In this document: piece by piece, positions 62,890 to 64,000 of the stretch | How positions within the stretch are numbered: position 1 is the stretch's first letter | Layout: each line of letters starts with the position of its first letter | Program-made: the position numbers and the translations under genes | Notes under the pieces: generated by a model | What the model was told of the DNA's origin: nothing | Databases searched by the model: none | The model's input: only the letters and a program-made list of their open reading frames with translations | DNA from: Crocinitomix sp044361315 | GTDB lineage: Bacteria > Bacteroidota > Bacteroidia > Flavobacteriales_D > Crocinitomicaceae | DNA: 64,000 nt | Assembly (NCBI GenBank): GCA_044361315.1 | Contig: JBIKJA010000010.1 | Location: forward strand, 110,397-174,396 | Reading direction: 5' to 3'

Positions 62890-64000
62890 ATGAAATTAAT
62901 ACATCAATTAAGTCTTTTTTTTATCGCATGTCTTAGTTTTCAAATGACAAGTATTGCACAATGCTCGTTCACAGGATTGGATGCAACTTATTGTATTGAT
63001 GACGCTGCTTCAACTTTAGTGGGGGACCCATCAGGCGGAACATTTACTGGTCTTGGAATTACAGGAAGCGTATTTGATCCATTAGATGCGGGCGTTGGGA
63101 TTCACACCATTACTTATGAAATTTTTGAGGTAACGGATGGTGATAAATTTTATCTAAAATCAGCGATGGGTGACCCTTGGGGCGTAACCACTAACCAAGA
63201 AACTATGGATCAGGCATTTGGACCAGGTGGCTGGACTTTGTCTTCATTTGAAGCAGGAGTTGTTGGGACGATTTTTGCACCTACTACCAGTTTTGTTTTT
63301 ATGGATGGAAGTGACGGCCATGCCTCCGAATTAGAAACTTTTTTAATTGCAAATTTACCTGCTATTGAAGCATGGGTGAATGCCGGTGGACGACTGTTAT
63401 TAAATGCAGCGCCCAACGAGGGAGATGATATTAATTTTGGTTTTGGTGGTGTTTTACTTAACTATACCAACGTTGACTTAACAATTACGCACGTTTTAGA
63501 AGTAACAGCAGTAGATCTCACTTTCCCTGCACTTGTTGGACCTCTCTTGCCTACTAATCCTGTTATGAATGGCTACTATTATGGGCATGCATTGATTACT
63601 GGAGGAGGTTGTACACCAATTTTAACGGAAACTGGCGACCTATCGCGGGTAGTTTTGGCAGAAAAATGTTGGGGATCCGGACGGGTCATGTTTGGTGGAA
63701 TGACTTGCTCATTTTTTCACTCACCTGCACCAGGCGCAGGAAATTGGCGAGCAAATTTGTATACTTATTTAAATGATAATCCATGTGGGGGGGGTGATGC
63801 TGGCTGTGTAACAACTCAAGAAGTGGAAGTATTTGCGTTGCCAGATGTTGAATTAACTGTAGATGACGAAAGTATTTGCGAAGGTGAAGATGTTGTTTTT
63901 ACTGCAACTGGAGGGGATACCTATACATTTGACGTAGGTGGAATTACAAGTGGTGTTCCCTACTTCCCTCCTGCTCCAGGAACGTTTGAATATACTGTAA
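62890..64000 (+). CDS. Secreted surface protein, paralog of the preceding gene (3' end outside window)
   Basis: 370 codons before the window ends, no stop inside. Starts MKLIHQLSLFFIACLSFQ with a signal ending SIAQ. It repeats the layout of the 60840 gene: CSFTGLDATYCIDDAA, GGTFTGLGITG, then the same module (FVFMDGSDGH, GGRLLLNAAPNEG, GGVLLNYTN, AEKCWGSGRVMFGGMT, FHSPAPGAGNWR), followed by an Ig-like repeat opening ICEGEDVVFTATGGDTY. A type B sorting domain is expected beyond the edge. Confidence 0.88.
   Translation, partial: MKLIHQLSLFFIACLSFQMTSIAQCSFTGLDATYCIDDAASTLVGDPSGGTFTGLGITGSVFDPLDAGVGIHTITYEIFEVTDGDKFYLKSAMGDPWGVTTNQETMDQAFGPGGWTLSSFEAGVVGTIFAPTTSFVFMDGSDGHASELETFLIANLPAIEAWVNAGGRLLLNAAPNEGDDINFGFGGVLLNYTNVDLTITHVLEVTAVDLTFPALVGPLLPTNPVMNGYYYGHALITGGGCTPILTETGDLSRVVLAEKCWGSGRVMFGGMTCSFFHSPAPGAGNWRANLYTYLNDNPCGGGDAGCVTTQEVEVFALPDVELTVDDESICEGEDVVFTATGGDTYTFDVGGITSGVPYFPPAPGTFEYTV

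Overview
The window is a low-GC chromosomal segment of a Bacteroidota bacterium, most likely of the order Flavobacteriales (Crocinitomicaceae- or Fluviicola-like is a guess). The evidence is: type IX secretion (T9SS) C-terminal sorting domains of type A (two proteins) and type B (at least one large adhesin and one smaller paralog); TAnnTTTG-type -7 promoter boxes; few Shine-Dalgarno sequences; a bacillithiol enzyme (BshC); a TamL-type lipoprotein Omp85; and Bacteroidota-style dispersed palindromic repeats. No rRNA, tRNA, CRISPR array, prophage or intact insertion sequence was seen.

Layout. 1-1675: 3' part of pdxH and a GT2-like glycosyltransferase. 1829-8153 (minus): a surface-polysaccharide cluster with polymerase, flippase, an acetamidino-sugar module (WbpG-like amidotransferase, HisH glutaminase, HisF-like partner with an altered active site) and an O-antigen ligase-like protein. 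8433-16060: two T9SS cargo proteins, a small lipoprotein, an M3 peptidase with thioredoxin, and a sterol-desaturase-family hydroxylase whose first codons are duplicated upstream. 16479-24839: GT4 glycosyltransferase, ABM monooxygenase-like protein, SAM hydroxide adenosyltransferase, PhoH, PurC, a TPR protein and a GT2 fused to a decayed phosphoglycosyltransferase. 24853-38198: BNR-repeat protein, TamL, RNA methyltransferase, SirB1-like protein, nucleoside phosphorylase, BshC, cyclophilin, DUF721, RecF and a stand-alone HSDR_N protein. 38347-44282: GuaB and three periplasmic foldase genes (two-parvulin PPIase, SurA_N-like lipoprotein, SurA). 45308-46090: decayed genes, chiefly an aldo/keto reductase pseudogene. 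46071-50694 (minus): a manganese/zinc-type ABC uptake operon with its own DtxR/MntR regulator and a palindromic operator; one permease carries a DtxR-like tail. 50872-55628: Ndk, dihydrolipoyl dehydrogenase, M61 peptidase and RidA. 55955-64000: three consecutive secreted surface proteins, a 1573-residue glycine-rich/Ig-repeat adhesin followed by two paralogs, the last cut by the window end.

Many of the genes serve the cell envelope: polysaccharide synthesis and export, outer-membrane protein and lipoprotein biogenesis (TamL, SurA group), and T9SS-exported adhesins. Housekeeping genes (purC, guaB, ndk, lpd, recF, phoH) are interspersed. The most unusual items are the regulator-like tail on a metal permease, the GT2-phosphoglycosyltransferase fusion, the three-unit higher-order repeat in the adhesin whose copies are alike in protein but diverged at synonymous sites, the paralogous surface proteins with an unassigned conserved module, and promoter boxes so close to the start codon that leaderless mRNAs are likely.
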